This document shows positions 7,444 through 15,205 of a DNA stretch of 44,138 nt, in pieces. The notes below the pieces were generated by a model that searched no databases, was not told the origin of the DNA, and saw only the letters and a program-made list of their open reading frames with translations. The DNA is from Thiobacillus sp. GTDB lineage: Bacteria > Pseudomonadota > Gammaproteobacteria > Burkholderiales > Thiobacillaceae. The translations under genes were made by a program, and so were the position numbers. How positions within the stretch are numbered: position 1 is the first letter of the stretch; the number at the start of each line of letters is the position of its first letter. The DNA lies in assembly GCA_024708885.1 (NCBI GenBank), contig JANJXT010000067.1, positions 1 to 44,138 of the forward strand. The letters are read 5' to 3'.

Positions 7444-8548
7444 TTACACGCCCTGCTTCAGGCTCGCTTCGATGAAGACGTCGAGATCGCCGTCGAGCAC
7501 TTTCTGGGTGGCGGAGACTTCGACGTTGGTGCGCAGATCCTTGATGCGCGAGTTGTCGAGCACGTAGGAACGGATCTGGTGGCCCCAGCCGACGTCCGCC
7601 TTGCCGGCTTCGAGCTTGTCCTGTTCGGCCTGGCGCTTTCGGAGTTCCGCTTCGTAGAGCTTCGACTTCAGCATCGACATCGCCTCGGCCTTGTTCTTGT
7701 GCTGCGAACGGTCGTTCTGGCATTGCACGACGATGTTGGTCGGCAGGTGGGTGATGCGCACCGCCGAGTCGGTCTTGTTGATGTGCTGGCCGCCCGCGCC
7801 CGATGCGCGGTAGGTGTCGATGCGCAGGTCGGCCGGGTTGATGTCGACCTCGATCGAGTCGTCGACTTCCGGGTAGACGAACACGCTGGCGAAGCTGGTG
7901 TGGCGGCCGCCCGAGGAGTCGAACGGCGATTTGCGCACCAGGCGGTGCACGCCCGTCTCGGTGCGCAGATAGCCGTAGGCGTAGTCGCCCTCGATCTTGA
8001 TACTCGCCGACTTGATGCCGGCGACGTCGCCTTCGGATTCCTCCAGCAGTTCGGCCTTGAAGCCCTTGCGCTCGGCGTATTTAAGATATTGCCGCAGCAG
8101 CATCGACGCCCAGTCGCAGGCTTCGGTGCCGCCGGCGCCGGCCTGGATGTCGAGAAAGCAGTTGCTCGGATCGGCCGGGTTGTTGAACATGCGGCGGAAT
8201 TCGAGCTGCGAGACGTCCTTTTCGATGGACTCGATGTCGAGCTGCACGGCAGCCAGCGTGTCGTCGTCGTCCTCGGCGCGTGCCATCTCGAACAGTTCGC
8301 CGGCGTCCGTGAGGCCAGCGGCGACGCGCTCGAGCACCAGCACGACGTCTTCCAGTGCCTTGCGCTCGCGGCCCAGCGCCTGCGCCTTGTCAGGGTCGTT
8401 CCAGAAATCGGGCGCCTCGGAGAGGCGGATCACTTCTTCGAGGCGGTCCTTCTTGCCAGCGTAGTCAAAGAAACCCCCGGAGCTGGCCGGAGCGCTCGCC
8501 GAGGTCGGCGATGCGGGATTCGATCTGGTTGAGGGTTTCGGCTTCCAT
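7444..8548 (-). CDS. prfB: Peptide chain release factor 2 (with programmed +1 frameshift)
   Basis: RF2 recognises UGA and UAA stop codons and releases the finished peptide. The SPF tripeptide that reads the stop codon is in [10 protein letters not shown] and the catalytic GGQ is in [17 protein letters not shown]. Translation starts at ATG 8546-8548, runs 27 codons to an in-frame UGA at 8465-8467, then shifts +1 and continues to the stop at 7444-7446, giving 367 residues (E. coli RF2 has 365). Low RF2 lets the ribosome pause and shift, so the factor regulates itself. An annotation that starts at 8433 would miss the N terminus. The gene lies 15 bp after the MgtC-like gene and directly before jetA. 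Confidence 0.95.
8464..8480 (-). promoter_or_regulatory. prfB programmed +1 frameshift site
   Basis: On the coding strand the codons are CGG GGG TTT CTT TGA followed by C. This is the conserved CTTTGAC shift sequence of prfB preceded by a G-rich, Shine-Dalgarno-like stretch. Slippage of the peptidyl-tRNA on CTT by one base moves translation into the downstream frame, where the sequence continues as RF2 ([11 protein letters not shown]). The G-rich element is less perfect than the AGGGGG of E. coli. Confidence 0.92.
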
Positions 8549-8563
8549 GGCTGTGCTCGATTG

Positions 8564-9847
8564 CTACGCGGAAAAACCGTGCATTATAACCCATCCGGCG
8601 ATCACCCCGATACCCGCTGCGCCCATGCCGGCGATCGCGTGCCGCGCCATGCGCCAGCCGCCGACGGTCAGCGTGAGCGCCGACTTGAAGACGAGATTGG
8701 CAAGGATGGCGAGGGTGATGACGTTGACCAGCACTGTGATCGACAGCGTGTCGAGGTTGTAAAGGCGCAGGCTGGAGAGTGTGATGGCCGCAACTTCGGT
8801 CAGACCGGAGACCAGCGCCACGGCATACAGCCCACGTTCTCCAAGCCAGTCGGTGAGCCATGCGGCGGCGAGCAGCACCGTGGCGTACAACAGCCCGAAG
8901 CCCAGCGCCGTGCGCAGTTCGGTGGGGTTGCCCATTTCCAGTGGCGGAAATTCGTGTTGCGGGTGCAAACGGCTGATGCCATACATCGCACCGAGGATGC
9001 CGCTCACGAGACCTGCCGCGAGCACCGGCAGCAACGCGGGGAGCACGGTCGGTGACACGATCGCGGCAAGGATGCCGAGTCGCACCAGTACCATGAGGTT
9101 GGCCAGCACGATGACCGTGACGGCGACAGGCAGCATGGCCGCGTTGGTGCGGGCGTGACGGCTGAAGGTGAGCGTGACGGCGGTGGACGAAACCAGGCCG
9201 CCGAGCAGGCCCAGCACCACCGCGCCGCGCCGTTGCCCAACCAGGCGCAACGCGGCATAGCCGACGAGGCCGACACCGGAAATCAGCACCACCATCCACC
9301 AGATCTGGTAGGGGTTGAGTGCGCCATACGGCCCGTAATCGCGGTTCGGCAGCAACGGCAGGATGATGAGCGAGAGTACGGCGAACTGCAGCACCGAGAG
9401 CAGGTCGCGGCGACTCATGTGCTGGCTGATGCCGCTCAGCTCAGGCTTGAAATACAGCAGCATGGTGGCGCCGATGCCGAGCATCACCGCAAGCTGGATT
9501 TCCTCGTGCCAGACCAGCACGCCCAGGCTGTAGCACAGCATCAGCGCCGCCACGGTGGTCGTTCCGGGATCGTCGCCGGGCTGCTGTGGCGACCGCAGAT
9601 AGGCGGCGATCATCATCGACCCGACCAGCAGCAGGCCGACGCCGATCAGCCACGATTCGTTGAGGGCCGTCGCCAGATGCGCGGCCAGCACACCGAGCAG
9701 CCCGGTCAGCGCGAACGTGCGCAAGCCGGCTTTCGCCGCCGGATTGCGCTCGCGTTCCAGCCCCATCAGCAGGCCGATGGCGAGCGCCGCGACATATCGC
9801 GGCAAGGCGGAAAGTTCGGGCGGAAGCCAGCCTGTCAGGTATTCCAT
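8564..9847 (-). CDS. MgtC/SapB and DUF4010 membrane protein
   Basis: The protein has about 427 residues from the ATG at 9845-9847. I chose this start because the upstream in-frame region (to 9925) is not hydrophobic and reads like leader sequence. The N-terminal part resembles the MgtC/SapB domain, with [14 protein letters not shown] as its marker followed by a transmembrane helix and TFALTGLLG. The C-terminal part is the DUF4010 region with many more membrane segments. I count roughly eleven or twelve. The role of the family is not established; MgtC relatives affect magnesium stress and ATP synthase. It is the first gene of the unit that continues into prfB and jetABCD, with 15 bp to prfB. 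Confidence 0.8.
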   Translation of the reverse strand: MEYLTGWLPPELSALPRYVAALAIGLLMGLERERNPAAKAGLRTFALTGLLGVLAAHLATALNESWLIGVGLLLVGSMMIAAYLRSPQQPGDDPGTTTVAALMLCYSLGVLVWHEEIQLAVMLGIGATMLLYFKPELSGISQHMSRRDLLSVLQFAVLSLIILPLLPNRDYGPYGALNPYQIWWMVVLISGVGLVGYAALRLVGQRRGAVVLGLLGGLVSSTAVTLTFSRHARTNAAMLPVAVTVIVLANLMVLVRLGILAAIVSPTVLPALLPVLAAGLVSGILGAMYGISRLHPQHEFPPLEMGNPTELRTALGFGLLYATVLLAAAWLTDWLGERGLYAVALVSGLTEVAAITLSSLRLYNLDTLSITVLVNVITLAILANLVFKSALTLTVGGWRMARHAIAGMGAAGIGVIAGWVIMHGFSA

Positions 9848-10061
9848 GTGCGCGAGGTGGAGCGGATCAATGCGGCCGCGGCCGCCGTTCTGGGGGTGCA
9901 GCGATATGCTAAGTTTAAAGGCCATTATGAAATGAAAGGCGTGACTTTGTGTCGCCGGTCATACCGGCGGGAAAAGGGCGCCTGTACCGAGGCACACAGG
10001 CTGGTGTGGGCTGCTTCCGGGTTTCGTCGCCAACAACGAGCCCGCAAGGGTGAGGACAGAG
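9848..10061. other. Intergenic region with no gene seen
   Basis: About 210 bp upstream of the MgtC-like gene, which is transcribed to the left. It is relatively AT-rich around 9905-9940 and so probably holds that operon's promoter, although no clear pair of hexamers stands out. A 7-bp perfect inverted repeat with a 3-base loop (9953-9969, CGCCGGT and ACCGGCG) lies within it. There is no U-tract, so it is not a convincing terminator. Confidence 0.4.
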
Positions 10062-10483
10062 ATGGACAGGAGCCGTCGCCGTTTGCTTGCCATGGCCGCG
10101 TTCGCCCCCATTGACGCGGGTGGGCGGCATCGTGCGGATTGGTCACGAACCGCTTTTCATGGCGCGCGAACTTGGGTTCTACGATTTCGGAACCCCGGCT
10201 ATTCTTCGCTGATGTACCTCAAGCGCCTGCCCTTGGCGGAGCTGAAGGTCGACAAGAGTTTCGTACAGGATGTGCCGCACGACATCAACGACGTGGCCCT
10301 GGTGGAAACCATCCTGTCGGTGCGCGCCACCTGCATTTCGAGGTGGTGGCCGAAGGCGTGGAGAACATGGCCCAACTGGATTTTCTGCGCAGCCAGGGAT
10401 GCGAGCGCTTCCAGGGATACCACTTCCAGCGGCCGCAGCCGATCGAGACGTGGGCCGGACAGCTGCCGATCCCGTCGCGTTAG
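10062..10483 (+). pseudogene. Relic joining a substrate-binding-protein fragment to an EAL-domain fragment
   Basis: Two unrelated fragments lie in three frames. From the ATG at 10062 the sequence reads MDRSRRRLLAMAAFAP, the start of a secreted protein. A shift then leads into LTRVGGIVRIGHEPLFMARELGFYD, typical of NMT1/THI5-like periplasmic binding proteins. At about 10180 it becomes [28 protein letters not shown], the EAL-domain DFGTGYSSL motif with two extra bases. A further shift near 10330 leads to FEVVAEGVENMAQLDFLRSQGC and FQGYHFQRP, the normal end of EAL phosphodiesterases. The catalytic first half of the EAL domain is absent. No product is expected. Frames and motifs are seen directly; how the join arose is inferred. 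Confidence 0.75.
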
Positions 10484-10515
10484 CGCGTGACGGGTGGATT
10501 CAACCTGGAAAAAGC

Positions 10516-10674
10516 GGTTGAACCACATAGACACAGAGAACAGCGAGCAAAAGCATATGCGTGCATTCCTGCCGTGGCTCACCGGATGGATGAGCGGGGA
10601 AAAACGCGGAGATCCCCTGTTTTTCGGACTTCTCTGTGCCTCTGCGTCTCTGTGGTGCGGAATGCAGGTTCAAC
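10516..10674. repeat. Dispersed 159-bp element with ACCACAGAGACACAGAG-type inverted ends
   Basis: The left end reads GGTTGAACCACATAGACACAGAGA (10516 onward, with short motif ACCACATAGACACAGAG). The right end is its imperfect reverse complement, CTCTGTGCCTCTGCGTCTCTGTGGTG near 10631-10656, then GGTTCAAC (10667-10674). Sequences of this ACCACAGAGACACAGAG type are scattered between genes in many proteobacteria. Their function is not known. The right end overlaps the stop codon of the diguanylate-cyclase gene on the other strand. Confidence 0.7.
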
Positions 10675-12595
10675 ACGGCGACGTGCTTTCCAGAACGGAC
10701 GCGATCTGGCACACATACTGGCCGCTGCAGACCCGATTGCGCCCCCCGGCCTTGGCCTGGTAGAGCGCGCGGTCGGCGGTGCTGATGAGGGCGTCCGGTT
10801 CCGGCATGTCGGTCTCGCGCTCGGCGACGCCGACGCTGATGGTGACGGTGTGTACGAGGTTGCCAATGGCGATGGGGCGCGACGCGAGTGCGTCACGCAG
10901 ACGCTCGGCGATGAGGCGCGCGGCTTCGCGATCGGCGTTGGGGCAGATCACCAGGAATTCCTCGCCACCGATGCGGCAGACGCTGTCCTCCCGTCGCGCC
11001 GCACGACGCAGTACGGTGGCGACCTCGCGCAGCACCGCATCGCCGGCACTGTGGCCGTAGGTGTCGTTGATGTGCTTGAAATGGTCGATATCGAGCACCA
11101 GCACGGCGAACGACCGCTCCGAGCGGAGTGAGGCGCTCCAGATCTGCTGCAGCTGATCCATCGCCGCGCGGCGATTGGGCAGTCCGGTCAACAGGTCGGT
11201 CAGCGCGGCATTGCCCAGCCGCCGGTTGGCGACTGCGAGTTCGGCGGCGATCTGGCGCAAGTGTGCGCGATCCTTTTCCCAGGCACCCTGCAACTGCACG
11301 AGACGCTGTGCCGCGCGCAGGCGGGTGTGCAGTCCCTGGGCGCTGATGCTGAGCGGGGCGTAGCCGTCGGCGCCGGCTTCATAGGCGCGGGTCAGCTGAT
11401 TTTCGCTCTGGCCGTCGTCCATCAGGATGATGTGGATGCGCCGGCCCTCGTCGGTGGCGCGAAGGGCCTGGCAAAGCTCGATGCCGTCCAGTCCGGGAAG
11501 CTGGAAGGTGGAGAGGATGACGTGCGGGAGCACTTCCATGGCCAGCGCCAGTGCGGCGTCGCCATGGTCGGCCGGATAGACGACATGGCCGCTGTCCTCG
11601 ACCAGCATGGCCATGAGCTTGCGGCGGGTGAAGGCGTTGCCGTCGGCGACGAGGATGCGCAGTGGCGCGTTCGCCGCCGGTGCGGTGGGCGCAGCGGGGC
11701 TGGCTGGCGTAATTTCGGTGAAGCTGGGCAGCTTGGTCACCGGTATCTGCAGCAGCTTGCCCCACTCCCGCCACACTGCAACCACTTCATCCATGAAAAG
11801 ACCGGCCGCCTCGGCGGGCAGATCGAGTTGCGCGGCGAGCGCTATCCATTCCCCCGCGCGGCGCGCGTGCTCGCCCGGGTCCGCGAGACTCAGGTCGGCA
11901 AGGCCGTGGGCGAGGCGCAGCATCAGGAACAGGCTGTTGCTGCGCGAGTCCTGCGGATAGCCGGGGTGGTCGAGCTCTTCATAATGGCCGAGCGGATCGG
12001 CAAGCACACGCGGCAAGCCCCAATCGGTCAGCATGACATGGCCGAGCTCGCAGTGATCGGTTTCCAGCCGCGCACGTTCGTGTGCGGCGAGCGTCTGGCT
12101 GGGGTCGGCACGGTGTGCGGCAAGCACGGCGCCGTAGGATTCCGGGTAGGCGGTGGCGAGCGCCAGCCGGCCGACCTGCGCCAGCAGGCCGCAGACGAAC
12201 AGCTCGTCGGGCGCAGCGATACGCACGCGCTGGCCAAGCGCCTGCATGGCGAGCGCCATCAGCAGCGAGTGCGACCAATAGGCCTGGTAGTCGAAATCCT
12301 TGCAGGCACCGTCCCGATACTGGTCGATCAGCGAAAAGCCGAGGGCCAGCTGCCGCACGGTCAGCATGCCCTGGCGCGCCACGGCCTCCGCAACGGAGAC
12401 CACCGGCCGGGACACGTGTGTCGCCGCGTTGGCCAGCTTGATCAAGCGCCCGGAGAGCGCAGGATCGGTCTGCACCACGCGCGCGATTTCGATCAGGGTC
12501 GCGTTCTCGCGCCGCGACAATTCGAGGATGGCGAGCGCGACACCGCGGGGCGAGGGGAGTTGGCCGCTGAGCTTGAGTTGTTGTGCCTGTTTCAT
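10670..12595 (-). CDS. HDOD, pseudo-receiver and GGDEF signalling protein (diguanylate cyclase)
   Basis: The protein has 641 residues. An HDOD domain (about 10-215) is followed by a linker rich in alanine and proline (about 295-310), a receiver domain (311-430), a short helix and a GGDEF domain (about 465-620). The GGDEF domain keeps its active site as GGEEF (543-547) and the inhibitory RxxD site (RRED, 534-537), so it should make cyclic-di-GMP with product feedback. The receiver lacks the phosphorylated Asp: the strand reads LSTFQLPG with Thr363 there, and the usual Lys is Ala413. It probably senses something else or acts as a protein contact. The last 15-20 residues run toward a dispersed repeat, which supplies the stop. 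Confidence 0.85.
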   Translation of the reverse strand: MKQAQQLKLSGQLPSPRGVALAILELSRRENATLIEIARVVQTDPALSGRLIKLANAATHVSRPVVSVAEAVARQGMLTVRQLALGFSLIDQYRDGACKDFDYQAYWSHSLLMALAMQALGQRVRIAAPDELFVCGLLAQVGRLALATAYPESYGAVLAAHRADPSQTLAAHERARLETDHCELGHVMLTDWGLPRVLADPLGHYEELDHPGYPQDSRSNSLFLMLRLAHGLADLSLADPGEHARRAGEWIALAAQLDLPAEAAGLFMDEVVAVWREWGKLLQIPVTKLPSFTEITPASPAAPTAPAANAPLRILVADGNAFTRRKLMAMLVEDSGHVVYPADHGDAALALAMEVLPHVILSTFQLPGLDGIELCQALRATDEGRRIHIILMDDGQSENQLTRAYEAGADGYAPLSISAQGLHTRLRAAQRLVQLQGAWEKDRAHLRQIAAELAVANRRLGNAALTDLLTGLPNRRAAMDQLQQIWSASLRSERSFAVLVLDIDHFKHINDTYGHSAGDAVLREVATVLRRAARREDSVCRIGGEEFLVICPNADREAARLIAERLRDALASRPIAIGNLVHTVTISVGVAERETDMPEPDALISTADRALYQAKAGGRNRVCSGQYVCQIASVLESTSPC

Positions 12596-12725
12596 GGTCG
12601 CTGAGAGGAAACCGGCCTGTGGGCTGCCAGGCTGTCAATGACTTATCGGCACAACACGCAAAAACTGAAACAGCGGTGACGGCAAAGCCATAGGGAGCGT
12701 GTGCTGGGGCTTGGTCGCCCGGGAT

Positions 12726-13154
12726 TCAGTGCGCGTGCGCGTCGAGACAGGCGAGGTAGGCGTGCGGATCAAAAGGCGCGCCGCGGTGCTGCGTTTGCCA
12801 GACCGCCTCGGCCAGGCATTCGAGGGCAGCATGCTGCGCGTCCATGGCATCGCCGTGGCGTGCCAGCAGGCGCTGGTAACGGACGCGGATGCCGGGCGGC
12901 TGGTCGATCGCGAGCTGCTCGCTCAGCGCCAGATGCATCGCCAGATGCAGGAAGGGATTGGTTTCGCCGTCCTCGGGGCGGTAGTCGCGCTCACGAAAGC
13001 GCTCGGGCTGCTCCAGAATGGCGTGGTATTCGGGATGGGCGAGCACCGCCTCCAGTGCCGGCTGCTCGGCCCCGGCCAGGGCCTGGCCGGCACGGTATTT
13101 GGCCCAGACGTCGAAGAAGAACTGGCGGACCTGGTCGCGGCTGGGATTGAACAT
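12726..13154 (-). CDS. DUF1841 family protein
   Basis: This 142-residue protein of unknown function is common in beta- and gammaproteobacteria. It starts FNPSRDQVRQFFFDVWAKYR, and has the family core with ETNPFLHLAMHLALSEQLAIDQPPGIR, then a helical end with ALECLAEAVWQTQ. No signal peptide, membrane segment or metal-binding motif is visible; it should be soluble. It lies 65 bp downstream of htpG on the same strand, with a strong hairpin between the two. Whether it is read from the heat-shock promoter is therefore uncertain. Confidence 0.8.
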   Translation of the reverse strand: MFNPSRDQVRQFFFDVWAKYRAGQALAGAEQPALEAVLAHPEYHAILEQPERFRERDYRPEDGETNPFLHLAMHLALSEQLAIDQPPGIRVRYQRLLARHGDAMDAQHAALECLAEAVWQTQHRGAPFDPHAYLACLDAHAH

Positions 13155-13174
13155 GGATCAGAGGCAGGTGGCGG

Positions 13175-13196
13175 GCTCCGCCCATGCGGGCGGAGC
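13175..13196 (-). terminator. Hairpin between htpG and the DUF1841 gene
   Basis: Nine perfect pairs, GCTCCGCCC (13175-13183) with GGGCGGAGC (13188-13196), enclose a four-base loop ATGC. It follows the htpG stop by 24 bases and ends about 20 bases before the DUF1841 start. No U-tract follows on the minus strand, so it may slow transcription or protect the htpG transcript end rather than stop transcription fully. Confidence 0.4.
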
Positions 13197-13219
13197 GTGG
13201 GGTGGAGAAGTGAATGGGC

Positions 13220-15118
13220 TCAGTGGGTCGGCACCATCGTGAGCAAGCCGTTCAGGCGCCGCACGAAGCTCGCCGGATCGTCGAGCTGGCCGCCTTCGGC
13301 GAGCAGGGCCTGCTCGAACAGCAGGTTCGCCCAGTCCGCGAAGCGGTCTTCGTCGGATTCGGTGGCAAGGCGCGTGACCAGCACGTGGGTCGGGTTGATC
13401 TCAAGCGTGGGCTTCACCGTGGGCGCGGCCTGGCCGGCAGCCTTCAAGAGACGTTCGAGGTTGGCGCTCATGTCGCCTTCGCCGGTGACGAGGCAGGCGG
13501 GTGAGTCGGTCAGCCGATGCGTGGCGCGTACGTCCTTCACGCGCTCCCCCAGCGTCGTCTTGATGCGTTCGACCAGCGGCTTCAGCGCTTCCTCGGCGTC
13601 CTTCTGTGCGGCCTTCTCGGCTTCGTCTTCCAGTTCGCCCAGATCCAGCCCGCCCTTGGCAACGGACTTCAGCGGCTTGCCGTCGAACTCGGTGAGGTTG
13701 CCCATCAGCCATTCGTCGACACGGTCGGACAGCAGCAGGACCTCGATGCCTTTTTTGCGGAAGATTTCGAGGTGCGGGCTGTGCTTCGCGGCGGCAAAAC
13801 TGTCGGCGGTGATGGTGTAGATCGCCGTCTGGCCCGCCTTCATGCGGCCGACGTAGTCCTGAAGCGAGACGACCTGTGCGTCGGTATCGGTGCGCGTGGA
13901 GGCGAAACGGAGCAGGCCGGCGATCTTCTCCTTGTTGGCGAAATCTTCGCCCGGACCTTCCTTCAGCACGCGGCCGAACGCCTTCCAGAATTCGGCGTAC
14001 CGTTCGGGCTGGCTGGTCGCCAGGTCCTCGAGCATGCCGAGCACCTTCTTCACCGAACCGGCCTTGATGGCGTCGATGTCGCGGCTCGACTGCAGGATTT
14101 CGCGCGAGACGTTCAGGGGCAAATCGGACGAATCGATCACGCCGCGGACGAAACGCAGGTAGGCCGGCATCAGCTGCTCGGCGTCGTCCATGATGAACAC
14201 GCGGCGCACGTAGAGCTTGATGCCGTGGCGCTTCTCGCGGTCGTAGAGGTCGAACGGCGCGTGCGAGGGAACATAGAGCAGCGAGATGTAGTCCTGCTTG
14301 CCCTCGACGCGGTTGTGCGACCAGGCGAGCGGCGGCTCGTAATCGTGCGCGACGTGCTTGTAGAACGCCTTGTACTCGTCGTCGCCGATGTCCTTCTTCG
14401 GGCGCGCCCACAGCGCGGAGGCCTTGTTGACGGTGTCGTCCTCGTCGGTAGGAACCTCGACGCCATCCTTCCATTCCGTCTTCTTCATCACGATGGGCAG
14501 GGTGATGTGATCGGAATACGTGCGGATCACCGACTTGATCTTGTAGTCCGACAGGAACTCGTCCTCGCCGTCGCGCAGATGCAGCACGATCTCGGTGCCG
14601 CGGTCGGGTTTGTCTACGGTTTCCAGCGTGTAGTCGCCGGCGCCCGTCGATTCCCAGCGCACGCCGTGTTCGGCGGTCATTCCGGCGCGGCGGGTGGTGA
14701 GCGTGACACGGTCGGCGACGATGAAGGCGGAATAGAAGCCGACGCCGAACTGGCCGATCAGTGCGGCATCCTTTTTCTGGTCGCCGGAGAGCTGGCTGAA
14801 GAACTCGCGCGTGCCGGATTTGGCGATGGTGCCGATGTGTTCGATGACTTCCTGGCGGCTCATGCCGATGCCGTTGTCGGTAATGGTGAGCGTGCGTGCC
14901 TCGCGGTCGAAGGCGACGCGGATCCTGAGGTCCGGGTCGTCCTCGAACAGCGCGGCGTCGGAAAGCGCCTCGAAGCGCAGCTTGTCGGCGGCGTCGGAGG
15001 CATTGGAGATCAGCTCGCGCAGAAAAATGTCCTTGTTGGAGTACAAGGAATGGATCATCAACTGCAACAGTTGCTTGACTTCGGCCTGGAAGCCCAGGGT
15101 TTCTTTGGTGGCGGACAT
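13220..15118 (-). CDS. htpG: Chaperone protein HtpG (Hsp90)
   Basis: The protein has 632 residues, normal for bacterial Hsp90. It is an ATP-driven cytoplasmic chaperone that helps clients mature and recover from stress. The N-terminal GHKL ATPase domain shows the helix with the ATP-binding Glu and Asn ([16 protein letters not shown]), TITDNGIGM, and the [11 protein letters not shown] lid. The middle domain contains LNVSREILQ and the catalytic Arg region. The C-terminal dimerisation domain is complete and lacks the eukaryotic MEEVD tail. The ATG at 15116-15118 ([11 protein letters not shown]) was chosen over an upstream start because Hsp90 proteins begin in this way and the promoter lies between. 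Confidence 0.97.
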   Translation of the reverse strand: MSATKETLGFQAEVKQLLQLMIHSLYSNKDIFLRELISNASDAADKLRFEALSDAALFEDDPDLRIRVAFDREARTLTITDNGIGMSRQEVIEHIGTIAKSGTREFFSQLSGDQKKDAALIGQFGVGFYSAFIVADRVTLTTRRAGMTAEHGVRWESTGAGDYTLETVDKPDRGTEIVLHLRDGEDEFLSDYKIKSVIRTYSDHITLPIVMKKTEWKDGVEVPTDEDDTVNKASALWARPKKDIGDDEYKAFYKHVAHDYEPPLAWSHNRVEGKQDYISLLYVPSHAPFDLYDREKRHGIKLYVRRVFIMDDAEQLMPAYLRFVRGVIDSSDLPLNVSREILQSSRDIDAIKAGSVKKVLGMLEDLATSQPERYAEFWKAFGRVLKEGPGEDFANKEKIAGLLRFASTRTDTDAQVVSLQDYVGRMKAGQTAIYTITADSFAAAKHSPHLEIFRKKGIEVLLLSDRVDEWLMGNLTEFDGKPLKSVAKGGLDLGELEDEAEKAAQKDAEEALKPLVERIKTTLGERVKDVRATHRLTDSPACLVTGEGDMSANLERLLKAAGQAAPTVKPTLEINPTHVLVTRLATESDEDRFADWANLLFEQALLAEGGQLDDPASFVRRLNGLLTMVPTH

Positions 15119-15158
15119 GCCTTGGCTCTCCCGTTGACTGACATGCAAGGTGAACGGC

Positions 15159-15187
15159 ACATGGGGGCGGTGCCCGGAGCTTTCAAG
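15159..15187 (-). promoter_or_regulatory. Sigma-32 heat-shock promoter for htpG
   Basis: On the minus strand CTTGAAA (15181-15187) and CCCCATGT (15159-15166) are separated by 14 bp. They match the heat-shock sigma-32 consensus (CTTGAAA and CCCCATNT). The -10 element is 41 bp upstream of the htpG start and the whole site lies between ppk and htpG. Heat induction of htpG follows from it. Confidence 0.88.
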
Positions 15188-15205
15188 AGGCCCGCCTCGT
15201 GGGGG

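Noticed and set aside
6016-8532. Open frame of 838 codons on the plus strand
   Set aside because: It is antisense to jetA and prfB. The prfB frame is certain from GGQ and the frameshift site.
9953-9969. Hairpin considered as a terminator
   Set aside because: No U-tract on either strand and no gene ends there; kept only as a note in the intergenic entry.
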